A stretch of 37,863 nucleotides of DNA from Solidesulfovibrio magneticus str. Maddingley MBC34 (GCA_000307955.1 ALAO01000043.1:1-37863), one strand, 5' to 3'. Shown: positions 25,437 to 34,023, counted from the stretch's first letter. Notes: generated from the sequence alone by a model not told the origin. A program made the numbers and translations.

Positions 25437-25574
25437 ACGTGAGACTTTCGGCAGCGGCTATTCCAGGCAGGCCGTCAAGTCGCGCGCGCGCAGTTCTCCA
25501 AGACGGAGCAGATTACGCAGACGCAGCCGGATCGAGTCGGCCAACACCTTCACCCCTTCGGTCAGCTTATCCAT
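25437..25574 (-). pseudogene. Truncated ArsR-family regulator
   Basis: From ATG 25574 the frame reads MDKLTEGVKVLADSIRLRLR then NLLRLGELRARDLTACLE, then a TAG at 25458-25460, and continues after it PLPKVSR. This matches the start of an ArsR winged helix, including the recognition-helix region (normally like LxLPQPKVSRHLAYLR). Homology stops at 25437, so an in-frame stop and a 3' deletion have removed about two thirds of the gene. An operator-like repeat lies upstream. Confidence 0.7.
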
Positions 25575-25586
25575 GGTTTCCCGTGT

Positions 25587-25602
25587 ATTCGTTTAGGCGA
25601 AT
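25587..25602. promoter_or_regulatory. ArsR-type operator candidate
   Basis: Inverted repeat attcg-N6-cgaat, 12 nt upstream of the broken ArsR reading frame, where such repressors usually bind their own promoter. Confidence 0.4.
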
Positions 25603-25656
25603 TAGTCAACGCCTTTCCAAAATCGGGGTTACTACCGAGCAAGCACAAACGTGACG

Positions 25657-26595
25657 TCAATGAGGCGTCCCCCGAATATCGAAGGAAACGCGCCTCAATG
25701 TTGCCTGGCGGGGGGGGCTTCGCCCCATCCAGCCCGGGTTGCCGAACTCGGAACAAGGGAATTGGATCGTCTCTGCGGGGAAGCAGCCAATTCCGTGTTG
25801 TCCAAGGCGGCGCAAAGGCGGCTCGGCTGTACATTCGCATGGATACAGGGACTTTACTGCTTGGTCAAAAATTTGACCGTAGTTATCACGATACGCCTTT
25901 GCTGACACGATTCGAGATCGCCAAAACGAGTCTTGCAAGGCAAACTGCGTGGACCGTTCGATGTCCTCCACGGTCTGTCCCTCGTCGAGAAGCCCCTGCA
26001 GCATCGCCGGCCATGCTTCCGGGCTTTTCGGCCTGACTTTCGGCCGGTTCTCGGACATGAGCCCGAAAACCACCTCTCTCGCTCTCTCCCCGTCAGGGGC
26101 TTGAGAGAGAGATTTAAGATAGGATGGGGTGGGATGGGGCATTGCAGAAGGCATGCACTGCATTGCAGCTGCATCAGAATTCGCAACAGGTTGTTTTCTC
26201 AGCTTTTTGTCTTTTAAATCCGCCTCTTTTTTCCCCCAGCGCGCGTTCGCGGCCGCCACCTTGGTCGGGTCCTTTTCACCCCGGCTCCAGATGTTCGGTT
26301 GCCGCTTTTTCCAATTGTGAATTTCGACGACGCCGTCCTCCGCGCGATCCAAAAAACCTATCTCAACAAGATTATTCACAAACTCAGTGGGATCGATCAC
26401 CGTGGGATCAATGCCGCAGGCCGCTGCGATCTTCTTGTCCGTCATGTTGATGAGGACGCCCTTGGGTCGTTCCTCGGTCGCGAACGCCCACAGCGCGAAG
26501 ACGGCATCAACGCCTTCGCTGCCATACAGCTGTTTCAGCAGGATAAATTTTGGATGCGTCCGATATGTGGACTCTACCCGGAAATCCCAACCCAT
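25657..26595 (-). CDS. Phage replisome-organizer-like protein with an abnormal C-terminus
   Basis: The 312-residue product opens like phage replication initiators (MGWDFRVESTYRTHPKFILL, then GSEGVDAVFALWAFA and a winged-helix-type segment GVLINMTDKKIAAACGID), with a charged middle and a DnaT/GP14-like segment (SPEAWPAMLQGLLDEGQTVEDI...KAYRDNYGQIFDQ). After about residue 245 the sequence is Pro/Cys/Arg-rich without resemblance and looks like out-of-frame or foreign sequence, so the true end may have been lost. GGAGG stands 9 nt before the ATG. It would load the DnaB helicase encoded upstream. Confidence 0.65.
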   Translation of the reverse strand: MGWDFRVESTYRTHPKFILLKQLYGSEGVDAVFALWAFATEERPKGVLINMTDKKIAAACGIDPTVIDPTEFVNNLVEIGFLDRAEDGVVEIHNWKKRQPNIWSRGEKDPTKVAAANARWGKKEADLKDKKLRKQPVANSDAAAMQCMPSAMPHPTPSYLKSLSQAPDGERAREVVFGLMSENRPKVRPKSPEAWPAMLQGLLDEGQTVEDIERSTQFALQDSFWRSRIVSAKAYRDNYGQIFDQAVKSLYPCECTAEPPLRRLGQHGIGCFPAETIQFPCSEFGNPGWMGRSPPRQATLRRVSFDIRGTPH

Positions 26596-26687
26596 GGGCT
26601 CACCGCCTCCGCATGCCGTTTCATGCCTTCTGCATATGCACCGCCATGCGCCTGCATAGCGGCTGCATAGCGCCTGCTGTGCAGGTG

Positions 26688-28052
26688 CTAATTCAACCGG
26701 TCATCCTGCTCGAATCGCACGTTTTTTCTGTTGTAGGCGACAGGCACGTCGCCCGTCATGGAGTTGCGGCTCTTGGCCACGGTCAGCTGCGTGAACTGGA
26801 TGTCCTCGCGCCCCGAGCGGTCCCACGGCTGGATGAGCAGGATGATATCGGCGTCCTGCTCGATGGCGCCGGACTCGCGAAGGTCGGATTCCACCAGCCT
26901 GGGAGACTTCCTTTTGGCCACCTCGCGGTTCACCTGAGCCAGCAACACAACCGGCACGGCCAGATCCTCGGCCATAAGCTTGATGGACCGGGAGATGGAC
27001 GCGATCTCCTGCTCCCGGTTCTGATGATGGCCATCCGGTGGAATGAGCTGGGCGTAGTCGATAAAAACGATGTCCAGGCCGCTGTCCTGCCGCCAGCGCC
27101 GGCAGGCGGCCCGGATGTCGGACGGCTTGCGCGCGGGCTTGTCGTAGATGCGAAGCGGCATCTGCTTCATGCGCTGGCAATGGTCGTAAATCCGGGACCA
27201 GTCCTCGTCCGAGAACCTGCCGTCCCGGAACCGCTGGGCCGCCACACCGGCTCCTGAGGAAAACATCCGATTCAGGAGCTGGTGCTTGCCCATCTCCAGG
27301 GAAAATATCCCGGTCGGATGCCCGAGACCCACGGCGTGTTCGGCAAAGGTCAGGGCCAGGGCCGTCTTACCGTGGCTCGGCCGCGCGCCCACAACGATCA
27401 TCTCTCCGGGCATGAACGACCGGATTAGGCCGTTGAGCTTCCAAAACGGCGTGGGAACGCCCCCGCCGCCCGACTCCTCCAGCTTCTCAAGGTAGGCAGT
27501 GTACGGGTCTAGAAATTCGTCCGGCGTCTCGCCATGGGTATCGAGCCGGTCCTTCAGCACGGCATCGGACGCCAGTTGGGCGATGCCCACGAACTCGGCC
27601 GGATCATGTTCCGGGTCGTAGGCGATTTCCATCATGCGCATGGCCATATCCAACATGGCCCGACGCTTGGCCATGGCCCGCACGATGGCGACGTGGTGCG
27701 GACTGTTGGCGGGCGAGATGGTGCTTCCCGCCAGTTCGCCCAGGTAAGCCGGTCCGCCCACGGCACCAAGGCGGCCGGCGGCGGTCAGCGCCGCAGCCAG
27801 GGTGATCAGGTCCACGGGCTTTAAGGTCCGCCACAGATCCAGCATGGCCTCCCAGATCATCCGGTGCGCGGGCGAATAAAAATCAGCCGGCCGCAGCTCC
27901 ACGCCGAGCTTGTCGAGCAAGGACATTTTGCGAAGCACGCCGCCCAAAATCGCCTGTTCGGCGTCAAGATTTTGGGGCGGTAGATTCCGCAGACGGGCGT
28001 CGTCAAGGGTAGCCGGGGAAGAATTTAGCACGCGCCGGGAAGGCTGACCCAT
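26688..28052 (-). CDS. Phage-type replicative DNA helicase (DnaB family)
   Basis: The 454-residue protein has the DnaB N-terminal domain (PPQNLDAEQAILGGVLRKMSL...VDLITLAAAL) and a RecA-like ATPase with Walker A GARPSHGKT at 222-230, SLEMGKHQLLNRM, Walker B DIVFIDYAQL and the arginine-bearing C-terminal motifs (LRESGAIEQDADIILLI). AGGAGG stands 7 nt before ATG 28052, which decides the start over one 60 nt upstream. It is paired with a replisome-organizer gene and lies in an island beside a tRNA, so it is probably a prophage copy rather than the chromosomal dnaB. Confidence 0.9.
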   Translation of the reverse strand: MGQPSRRVLNSSPATLDDARLRNLPPQNLDAEQAILGGVLRKMSLLDKLGVELRPADFYSPAHRMIWEAMLDLWRTLKPVDLITLAAALTAAGRLGAVGGPAYLGELAGSTISPANSPHHVAIVRAMAKRRAMLDMAMRMMEIAYDPEHDPAEFVGIAQLASDAVLKDRLDTHGETPDEFLDPYTAYLEKLEESGGGGVPTPFWKLNGLIRSFMPGEMIVVGARPSHGKTALALTFAEHAVGLGHPTGIFSLEMGKHQLLNRMFSSGAGVAAQRFRDGRFSDEDWSRIYDHCQRMKQMPLRIYDKPARKPSDIRAACRRWRQDSGLDIVFIDYAQLIPPDGHHQNREQEIASISRSIKLMAEDLAVPVVLLAQVNREVAKRKSPRLVESDLRESGAIEQDADIILLIQPWDRSGREDIQFTQLTVAKSRNSMTGDVPVAYNRKNVRFEQDDRLN

Positions 28053-28161
28053 GGCTCCACCTCCTTGGCCACAGGCTTGGCGGCCTGGAGTTTTTGTCTG
28101 TTGAGTCGCCATGTAAGCCCATGAACAGGCCGGAACATTATCAGGCTAGAAGCCTTCCCCC

Positions 28162-28189
28162 TTGACAAGGTTCCATCAGATGGTACCGT
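28162..28189 (+). promoter_or_regulatory. hicAB promoter with palindromic operator
   Basis: TTGACA (28162-28167, full consensus) and a weak -10 (taccgt, 28184-28189, 16 nt later) enclose a 19 bp near-perfect palindrome, ggttccatc-a-gatggtacc (28169-28187, one mismatched pair). The position fits autorepression by HicB. The predicted start of transcription falls almost on the hicA ATG, and no ribosome site is seen. Confidence 0.55.
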
Positions 28190-28196
28190 TTCTTCC

Positions 28197-28451
28197 ATGA
28201 ACACCCGGAACCAAAAGACGCTTGCCGCGATCTTTGCCCGCCCCACACACGCAACCATCCGCTGGGAAGACATCATGGCTCTGTTTCGCGCTCTTGATGC
28301 CACCATCGACGAAGGCCGGGGCTCGCGGGTCCGGGTCATCCTGAACGGTGTGGCGGCCACGTTCCACCGGCCGCATCCCGGCCCGGTCGCCAAAAAAGGT
28401 GCGGTGGAAAGTGTCCGGGAGTTGCTAAAAAACTCAGGAGTGACGCCATGA
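28197..28451 (+). CDS. hicA: HicA family toxin
   Basis: HicA toxins are small mRNA-cleaving double-stranded-RNA-binding-fold proteins. The 84-residue product begins MNTRNQKTLAAIFARPTHA, then WEDIMALFRALDA, GSRVRVILNG and FHRPHPGPVAKKGAVESVRELL; His in FHRPHP is the likely functional residue of this subfamily. The gene precedes hicB and overlaps it by ATGA. No ribosome site is visible, so the message may be leaderless or weakly translated. Confidence 0.88.
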   Translation: MNTRNQKTLAAIFARPTHATIRWEDIMALFRALDATIDEGRGSRVRVILNGVAATFHRPHPGPVAKKGAVESVRELLKNSGVTP

Positions 28452-28789
28452 ATGCCATGACATACAAGGGTTATACGGGGATTTTTGAATACATTCCCGA
28501 TGACAATGAATTCCATGGTCGCGTGATAGGCATCCGCGATGTGATCCATTTCTCCGGCAGCTCGGTCGATGAACTGCGCCAAGCCCTGGCCGATTCCGTG
28601 GAGGATTATCTTGATCTGTGCGCCCAGGCGGGCAGAACTCCGGAAAAGCCCTACTCCGGCCAATTCCGGCTGCGTTTGTCCCCGGAGGTGCATCGGCTTC
28701 TGGCCGTTGCCGCCAAGGCCAAGGGCAAGAGCCTGAACGAATTCGTAGCGGATGCGGCCGAAAGAGCGGCGCGGGATGCTGTTCTGTAA
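28448..28789 (+). CDS. hicB: HicB family antitoxin
   Basis: The 113-residue protein has the partly degraded RNase H-like HicB fold (YTGIFEYIPDDNEFHGRVIGI, FSGSSVDELRQALADSVEDYL) and a C-terminal ribbon-helix-helix DNA-binding segment (GQFRLRLSPEVHRLLAVAAK...LNEFVADAAERA). It neutralises HicA and should repress the hicAB promoter through the palindrome upstream. AGGAG stands 7 nt before ATG 28448. Confidence 0.9.
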   Translation: MNAMTYKGYTGIFEYIPDDNEFHGRVIGIRDVIHFSGSSVDELRQALADSVEDYLDLCAQAGRTPEKPYSGQFRLRLSPEVHRLLAVAAKAKGKSLNEFVADAAERAARDAVL

Positions 28790-28847
28790 TCTTTGGGCGA
28801 AGCCCTGGACACGCCGAACAGCCCTGAATGTGGCCATACCCACGATC

Positions 28848-28873
28848 AAGCCCCGCTCCGGCGGGGCTTTTCG
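28848..28873 (+). terminator. Rho-independent terminator of hicAB
   Basis: Stem aagccccgc / gcggggctt with a tccg loop, followed by tt and cg, 59 nt past the hicB stop. Confidence 0.85.
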
Positions 28874-28966
28874 TTTCCACAGCCCAAGGCAGGAACGGCC
28901 CCCCGACGAGGCCGGCGCGCGGCAGGAATGAGCGAAAATCAGACCGTCCATGGCCTGCCCCAAACT

Positions 28967-29006
28967 AAAATAGCCCCAAAAGTTGCACACTTTTTGGGGC
29001 TATTTT
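28967..29006 (-). terminator. Long AT/GC hairpin downstream of tRNA-Leu
   Basis: Perfect 15 bp arms (aaaatagccccaaaa / ttttggggctatttt) with a 10 nt loop, plus a further gcccc/ggggc pairing outside it. On the minus strand it lies 68 nt past the tRNA 3' end and is followed by TAGTTTG, so it is the likely tRNA terminator and may work in both directions. Confidence 0.65.
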
Positions 29007-29074
29007 GGGGCAGTTTTAGACGAGCGTAAATATTGAGGACAGAGAGAAGAAGAATTTTCCCTATAAAATCAGTC

Positions 29075-29159
29075 TGGTGCGAGAGGGGGGGCTCGAACCC
29101 CCATAGCCTAAGCCGCCAGATCCTAAGTCTGGTGCGTCTCCCAGTTCCGCCACTCTCGC
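29075..29159 (-). tRNA. tRNA-Leu (anticodon UAG)
   Basis: The 85 nt minus-strand gene has a 7 bp acceptor stem GCGAGAG/CTCTCGC, a long type II variable arm, the anticodon loop CTTAGGA (anticodon TAG), a T arm with GGTTCGAGCCC, discriminator A, and an encoded CCA (29075-29077). It marks the edge of the accessory island, as tRNA genes often do; no second copy of its 3' end was found in the window. Confidence 0.95.
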
Positions 29160-29165
29160 ACATGT

Positions 29166-29185
29166 GCCCCGCGCGGGGCGTTTTT
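29166..29185 (+). terminator. Plus-strand hairpin with T tract beside tRNA-Leu
   Basis: gcccc-gcgc-ggggc followed by gttttt on the plus strand. It faces transcription coming from hicAB through the antisense of the tRNA, so it would insulate thiD from the island side. Confidence 0.5.
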
Positions 29186-29256
29186 CCTTACGCGAAAGAT
29201 TGCCCCAAGACAATCGTCCAGGCGTCGCGAACGGAAAATTCCGTCTCCATGGATGG

Positions 29257-30096
29257 TTACGACGTTTGCTTGGTCGATTGGGGCAAGTGGCTCTCGTAGG
29301 GAGCCAGATGGTTGACCGGTCCGTCGCCGTCGCCCAAGTCCCAAGCGGTTTCCAGGGCCAGCTGCAGATAGTCCCGGGCCGCTTCCACCGCCTCGGGCAG
29401 GGCCTTGCCCAGGGCCAGATGGCCGGCGATGGCCGCCGAAAGCGTGCAGCCCGTGCCGTGGGTGTTGCGGGTGGCGACAAAGGGCCGCGACAATGCCCAT
29501 TCCCGCCCATCGGCCAGAACCAGACGGTCCGTCACGAGGCTGTCCGAAGTCTGGCCGATTTCGAAATGGCCGCCCTTGAGGAGCACGGCCTTGGCCCCGC
29601 GGGCCAACAGACGCCGGATGACCTCATCGGCGTCGGCCTTGCCGCCGATGGGCAGACCGGCCAGCAGTTCGGCCTCCAGGCGGTTGGGCGTCAGCAGATC
29701 GGCCAGGGGCAACATGCGGGTCAGGATCGCTTCCACGGCCTCGGGCAGAAGCAGCCGCGCCCCGGACTGGGCCACGCAGACCGGATCGACCACCAAGGGG
29801 AAATCCTTGTCGGCAAGACCCTGGGCCACGGCCTCGATGATGGCCTCGGAAAAGAGCATCCCGGTCTTGGCCGCCCGGATGGGAAAATCGGCCCGCACAG
29901 CCCGCAACTGCTCGGCCACGAACCCTGGGGTCGGGGCCTCGATGGCCGAAACGGCGCACGTGTTCTGGGCGGTCAGGGCGGTGATGACGGACAGTCCGTA
30001 ACAGCCCTGCATCATGAAGGTCTTGAGGTCGGCCTGGATGCCGGCCCCGCCGCCGGAGTCGGAACCGGCAATGGTCAACGCGCAGGGATGGGCCAT
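29257..30096 (-). CDS. thiD: Hydroxymethylpyrimidine/phosphomethylpyrimidine kinase
   Basis: ThiD makes HMP pyrophosphate for thiamine synthesis by two successive phosphorylations. The 279-residue ribokinase-fold protein has the signature [21 protein letters not shown], the [11 protein letters not shown] loop, LLKGGHF and the anion hole with catalytic Asp/Gly region [19 protein letters not shown] stands 5 nt before the ATG. It is the last gene of the dnaX-side gene run, 21 nt after the flippase-like gene. Confidence 0.96.
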   Translation of the reverse strand: MAHPCALTIAGSDSGGGAGIQADLKTFMMQGCYGLSVITALTAQNTCAVSAIEAPTPGFVAEQLRAVRADFPIRAAKTGMLFSEAIIEAVAQGLADKDFPLVVDPVCVAQSGARLLLPEAVEAILTRMLPLADLLTPNRLEAELLAGLPIGGKADADEVIRRLLARGAKAVLLKGGHFEIGQTSDSLVTDRLVLADGREWALSRPFVATRNTHGTGCTLSAAIAGHLALGKALPEAVEAARDYLQLALETAWDLGDGDGPVNHLAPYESHLPQSTKQTS

Positions 30097-30117
30097 GTCG
30101 CCTCCTTGGCTTGGACG

Positions 30118-31095
30118 CTATTTCCCGGGCTCGGGCTCGGCGTCCAGGGCTTCGTCGCTCTCCCGGATTTTGCTGAGCTTGAGTCCGCTCTTGGCCAGAA
30201 CAAGCAGGCCGGCCACGGTGACCGGAATGTATTGCACCATGTGGAGCACCAAGCCCGCGGCCAGGGCCTGGGTTTTGTCCACGCTGAAAAGGCCCAGGGA
30301 AAAGACCACCGCCGCCTCGAAAACGCCCAAAGCCCCGGGCGAGGACGGCATGGCCATGCCCAGGGATGAAATGACGAACACCGCCGCCGCTTGGCCAAAG
30401 GTCAGGGGCAGGTCGGCCACCCATAAGAGCACCAAGAAGGTGGAGGCGGCGTAAAGAATCCAGCACACCAGGGTATAAAGCCCAAGCAGGGTCATGAAAC
30501 CGGGAGTCACGCCGTGGAGCACCTGGAGCTTGAGCTCGGCCAGGAACTCGGCCAGCCGGTTGGACGGCAGTTTTTCAATGATGCGTCCGACGAAATCCGG
30601 ATACTGGCGCACCACCCATAGTCCGACCCAGATGCCGCCCACGGCCGCGCCCAGGGGCACGAAGGCCATTTTGAGATTGAAGTGGAAGGCGACGACCAGC
30701 CCCATGGCCAGGATGGCGTTGAGGTCGAAAAACCGTTCCCAGAAGACCATGGTGATGCTGCGCGACAGCGAGAACCGGCATTCCCGGCGCAGATAGAAGG
30801 CCTTGGCCAGTTCGCCCAGCTTGGCCGGCACGATGTTGTTGACGGCCATGGACATGAGGAAGGCCTTGAAGCAGACCCAGTTGCCGGCGCAAAAGCCCGA
30901 CAGGAAATTGAGGCGAAGAGCCATGACGCCGTAGCCCACAAAGGAAAAAATCACCGTCCAGAACAGGGCGGCGTCGTCAAAACGGGTAATGGCGTCCCAC
31001 AGTTCGGAAAAATTGAGTCCCCAGAAGGCATAGACCAGACAGCCCCCCACCAGGGCCAGGCGCACAAACAAACTGGCGGCTTTCTTTACAAGCAT
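30118..31095 (-). CDS. Flippase-like integral membrane protein (UPF0104, LPG synthase TM family)
   Basis: The 325-residue protein has about eight membrane helices and the family signatures [20 protein letters not shown] (an early conserved PxxxGE-type loop), [10 protein letters not shown] and [16 protein letters not shown]. Relatives are the membrane half of lysylphosphatidylglycerol synthases and presumed lipid flippases; the soluble transferase half is absent. ATG 31095 with GGAGG 10 nt upstream is preferred over ATG 31113, which has no site. Confidence 0.9.
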   Translation of the reverse strand: MLVKKAASLFVRLALVGGCLVYAFWGLNFSELWDAITRFDDAALFWTVIFSFVGYGVMALRLNFLSGFCAGNWVCFKAFLMSMAVNNIVPAKLGELAKAFYLRRECRFSLSRSITMVFWERFFDLNAILAMGLVVAFHFNLKMAFVPLGAAVGGIWVGLWVVRQYPDFVGRIIEKLPSNRLAEFLAELKLQVLHGVTPGFMTLLGLYTLVCWILYAASTFLVLLWVADLPLTFGQAAAVFVISSLGMAMPSSPGALGVFEAAVVFSLGLFSVDKTQALAAGLVLHMVQYIPVTVAGLLVLAKSGLKLSKIRESDEALDAEPEPGK

Positions 31096-31143
31096 CGCGG
31101 GCCGTTCCTCCATGGAGCCGGGGACGACCCGGCGTTTGGGCGA

Positions 31144-33318
31144 TCAGACATTGAAAAGCTCTCGCAGGCGGTAGTTGAGGTGCGTGTAGCGCCGCTCGCC
31201 GCCGGCGTTTTTGAGGCCCAGGGTCAGGGCCCGGCGGCTGCCCACGAGCACGACCAGCTTCCTGGCCCGGGTCAGCGCGGTGTAGATCAGGTTGCGGCGC
31301 AGCATCACGTAATGCTGGGTCAAAAACGGGGCCACCACGGCCGGGTATTCGCTGCCCTGGGACTTGTGGATGCTCACGGCGTAGGCCGGAGCCAGCTCGT
31401 CGAGCTCGGTGCGGTCGTAGGGGACGTCTCGTCCGTCGAAGGAGACGACGAGCGCGCCCTCCTCCGGGTCCGCGGCCGTGACATGGCCCAGGTCGCCGTT
31501 GAAGACGTCCTTTTCGTAATTGTTTTTCGTCTGCAACACCCGGTCGCCCAGGCGAAAAATCGCGTTGCCCCGAACCACCGTCGGCCCCGAGGGATTGAGC
31601 CGCGCCCGAAGCGCTTCATTAAGCGCCTGGGTGCCGGCCTCGCCCTTGTGCATGGGCGAGAGCACCTGCACGTCGCGCATGGGATCAAGGCCGTAGACCT
31701 GGGGGATGCGCTCGGCCACAAGCGTAGCGATCAGGTCGCGCACGGCGGCCGGATCGTCCTGCTCGACCCAGAAAAAATCGGCCTCGGGCGGCTTTTTCTC
31801 GGCCGCCTGGGGAAACTGGCCGTTGTTGACCCGGTGGGCGTTGACCACGATCATGCTTTCCCGGGCCTGGCGAAAAATATGCGTGAGCCGCGCGCTGCCC
31901 ACGGACTGGCTGCCCAGCACGTCCTCCAGGACGTTGCCCGCCCCCACCGACGGCAACTGGTCGGCGTCGCCGACGAGGATGAGCCGCGAGGTGAACGGCA
32001 AGGCCCGCAGCATGTGCCCGCAAAGCCTGGCGTCGAGCATGCTGACCTCATCGACCAGCAGCGCGTCGGCCTTGAGCTTGTTGTCCTCGCACACGGCGAA
32101 CGAGCCGTCGGGGGTGGACTGGAGCAGGCGATGGAGCGTGGCGGCCGGATGCCCGGTCGCCTCGGAAAGCCGTTTGGCCGCCCGGCCCGTGGGCGCGGCA
32201 AGTTTGACTTTTAGCGACAGCTTGTCAAGGGCGGCCACCACCATGCGGGTGATGGTGGTCTTGCCGGTGCCCGGACCGCCGGTGATGACGAAGACCTTGT
32301 TGGAGCAAGCGTCGATGACGGCTTGCCGCTGCTCCGGGGAAAGCTGGATGCGGGCCTCGGATTCGAGCGCGGGCAGGAGCTTTTCCACCTTGCCGCGCAG
32401 CTGCGCGCCGGGATGGCCGGCCAGGTCGTGGATGCGCCGGGCAATTTCGGCTTCCAGGGCGTAGAAGTGGCGCAGGTAGACGGCGGCCTCGATGCCCTGC
32501 TCGGGCAGGGGCTCGACCTTGACGCGCTTGAGCTCCTCCAGACCGCCCAGGCCCTCCTCCAGACGCTCGGAGGCCACGTCGCCGACCAGGGCGGCGGTCT
32601 TCTCGAAAAGCACGTCCTTGGGCGAAAACAGATGCCCCTGCTCGCCCATGGAAAACAGCACGTAGGCCAGGGCGGCCTGGACGCGCTCGGGGCTGTCCGG
32701 GGCAAAGCCCAGGCGCAGGGCCATGGCGTCGGCGGTCTTAAACGCGATGCCGCGTATCTCGTAGGCCAGCTCGTAGGGGTTGGCCCGGATGCGGGCCTCG
32801 GCGGCGTTGCCGTAAAGCCGCTGGATCTTGGCGGCGTGGGTGGTGGCGATCTCGTGGGTCTGGAGAAAGAGCATCAGCGAGCGGATCTCGTTTTGGGCGT
32901 CCCAGGAGGCCTTGATCTCGGCCAGCTTTTTTTTGCCCACGCCTTCCACGGCGAGCAGCTTGTCCGGCTCCTTGTCCAGGATGTCGAGGACCTTCTCGCC
33001 AAAGGCGTCCACCAGGCGCGAGGCCAGGATGCCGCCCACACCCTTGATCTGGCCCGAGGCCAGATAGCGGCGGATGCCGTTTAGGGAGGCCGGCATCTCG
33101 CCCACGCAGGTCGTCACCTGAAACTGGCGGCCGTACTTGGGATGGGTGGCGAATTCGCCGGTGACCCGCAAGAGCTCTCCGGGCGTGACCTTTTGCATCC
33201 GCCCGACAATGGAAAACGGCCCCGGCTCGGCCTTGGAGCTGACCCGGGCGATGAGGTAGCCGTTTTCCTCGTTGAAAAAGGTGACGGTCTCGATTTCGAC
33301 CGTGAGCTCGACTGCCAT
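31144..33318 (-). CDS. recD2: RecD2-type ATP-dependent DNA helicase
   Basis: RecD2 is a 5'-3' superfamily 1B helicase acting in recombination and repair without RecBC. The 724-residue protein has an OB-like N-terminus (VEIETVTFFNEENGYLIARV), helix-hairpin-helix segments (GVGGILASRLVDAFG, AVEGVGKKKLAEIKA), Walker A GGPGTGKTTITRMV near residue 345-355, DEVSMLDARL, GDADQLPSVGAGNVL and the final motif VSIHKSQGSEYPAVV. The ribosome site is weak. It follows recR by 24 nt. Confidence 0.95.
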   Translation of the reverse strand: MAVELTVEIETVTFFNEENGYLIARVSSKAEPGPFSIVGRMQKVTPGELLRVTGEFATHPKYGRQFQVTTCVGEMPASLNGIRRYLASGQIKGVGGILASRLVDAFGEKVLDILDKEPDKLLAVEGVGKKKLAEIKASWDAQNEIRSLMLFLQTHEIATTHAAKIQRLYGNAAEARIRANPYELAYEIRGIAFKTADAMALRLGFAPDSPERVQAALAYVLFSMGEQGHLFSPKDVLFEKTAALVGDVASERLEEGLGGLEELKRVKVEPLPEQGIEAAVYLRHFYALEAEIARRIHDLAGHPGAQLRGKVEKLLPALESEARIQLSPEQRQAVIDACSNKVFVITGGPGTGKTTITRMVVAALDKLSLKVKLAAPTGRAAKRLSEATGHPAATLHRLLQSTPDGSFAVCEDNKLKADALLVDEVSMLDARLCGHMLRALPFTSRLILVGDADQLPSVGAGNVLEDVLGSQSVGSARLTHIFRQARESMIVVNAHRVNNGQFPQAAEKKPPEADFFWVEQDDPAAVRDLIATLVAERIPQVYGLDPMRDVQVLSPMHKGEAGTQALNEALRARLNPSGPTVVRGNAIFRLGDRVLQTKNNYEKDVFNGDLGHVTAADPEEGALVVSFDGRDVPYDRTELDELAPAYAVSIHKSQGSEYPAVVAPFLTQHYVMLRRNLIYTALTRARKLVVLVGSRRALTLGLKNAGGERRYTHLNYRLRELFNV

Positions 33319-33342
33319 GGCGCTTGCGGCTGCGTCCGGAGG

Positions 33343-33957
33343 TTAGAGGGCCTGGCGGTAGCGCAGGGATTGGGACAGGGTTTCCTTGTCCACGTACTTG
33401 ACCTCGGCCCCAAGGGGGATGCCCTGGGCCAGCCTCGTCAGGCGCACGGCCGGAAACTCCCGCTCCAGCAAGTTCTTGATGTGGGAGGCAGTGGTTTCGG
33501 CGGCCAGGGTCGCGCCAAGGGCCAGGATGCACTCCGTGACCATGCCCTCGGCCAGCTTGGCCCGCAGGACGTCCAGGCGGAGCTGGCCCGGCGACACGCC
33601 CTCCAGCGGATCAAGCAGGCCGCCCAGGACCAGATAGCGGCCGGTATAGAGTCCCGTCTCCTCCATCTGCATGATGGCGTCCCACTGGGCCACCAGACAA
33701 AGCTGTTCGCCGTTTCGGGTCGGGTCGGCGCACACCGGGCATACCGGCGTCTCGGACAACGAGGCGCAGTGGATGCACAGGCATAGCCGCTCGCGCAGGC
33801 GCAAGATGGCCTCGCCCAGGCCGTCGGCCCGGGGGCGGGGCCACTCCAGGAGCGTCATGGCCACCTTAAGCGCCGACTTGGGGCCAAGGCCGGGCAATTT
33901 GGCCAGTTGGTCCACCAGTTCGGCCAGGGGGACAGGCAGGGTCGTCTGGGATGCCAT
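33343..33957 (-). CDS. recR: Recombination mediator RecR
   Basis: RecR acts with RecO/RecF to load RecA at gaps. The 204-residue product has the N-terminal helix-hairpin-helix (LAKLPGLGPKSALKVA), the zinc finger Cys61-x2-Cys64-x8-Cys73-x2-Cys76, and a Toprim domain (TGLYTGRYLVLGGLLDPLEGVSP). The normally conserved start of Toprim (CVVE) reads CLVAQ, so the usual Glu is lost. The length is normal. The position after dnaX-ebfC is the classic gene order. Confidence 0.95.
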   Translation of the reverse strand: MASQTTLPVPLAELVDQLAKLPGLGPKSALKVAMTLLEWPRPRADGLGEAILRLRERLCLCIHCASLSETPVCPVCADPTRNGEQLCLVAQWDAIMQMEETGLYTGRYLVLGGLLDPLEGVSPGQLRLDVLRAKLAEGMVTECILALGATLAAETTASHIKNLLEREFPAVRLTRLAQGIPLGAEVKYVDKETLSQSLRYRQAL

Positions 33958-33982
33958 GTTCGGGATTCCGCGTAAGGGCGCG

Positions 33983-34017
33983 GGCGGCGGGAAAAGGGGT
34001 CGCCCCTTCCCGCCGCC
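33983..34017 (-). terminator. GC-rich hairpin between ebfC and recR
   Basis: ggcggcggg and aagggg (33983-33999, two-base bulge) pair with cccctt and cccgccgcc (34003-34017) around a 3 nt loop, just past the ebfC stop. No T tract; it may attenuate or process the message rather than end it. Confidence 0.45.
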
Positions 34018-34023
34018 GGGCGG

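Noticed and set aside
25698-25725. Second copy of the tRNA-Leu 3' end as an attachment site
   Set aside because: The GC-rich stretch ggggggcttcgcccc is only superficially like the T-arm region; it does not match over the acceptor stem.
28939-29163. Open frames across the tRNA-Leu gene
   Set aside because: Typical translation of a tRNA sequence, not a protein gene.
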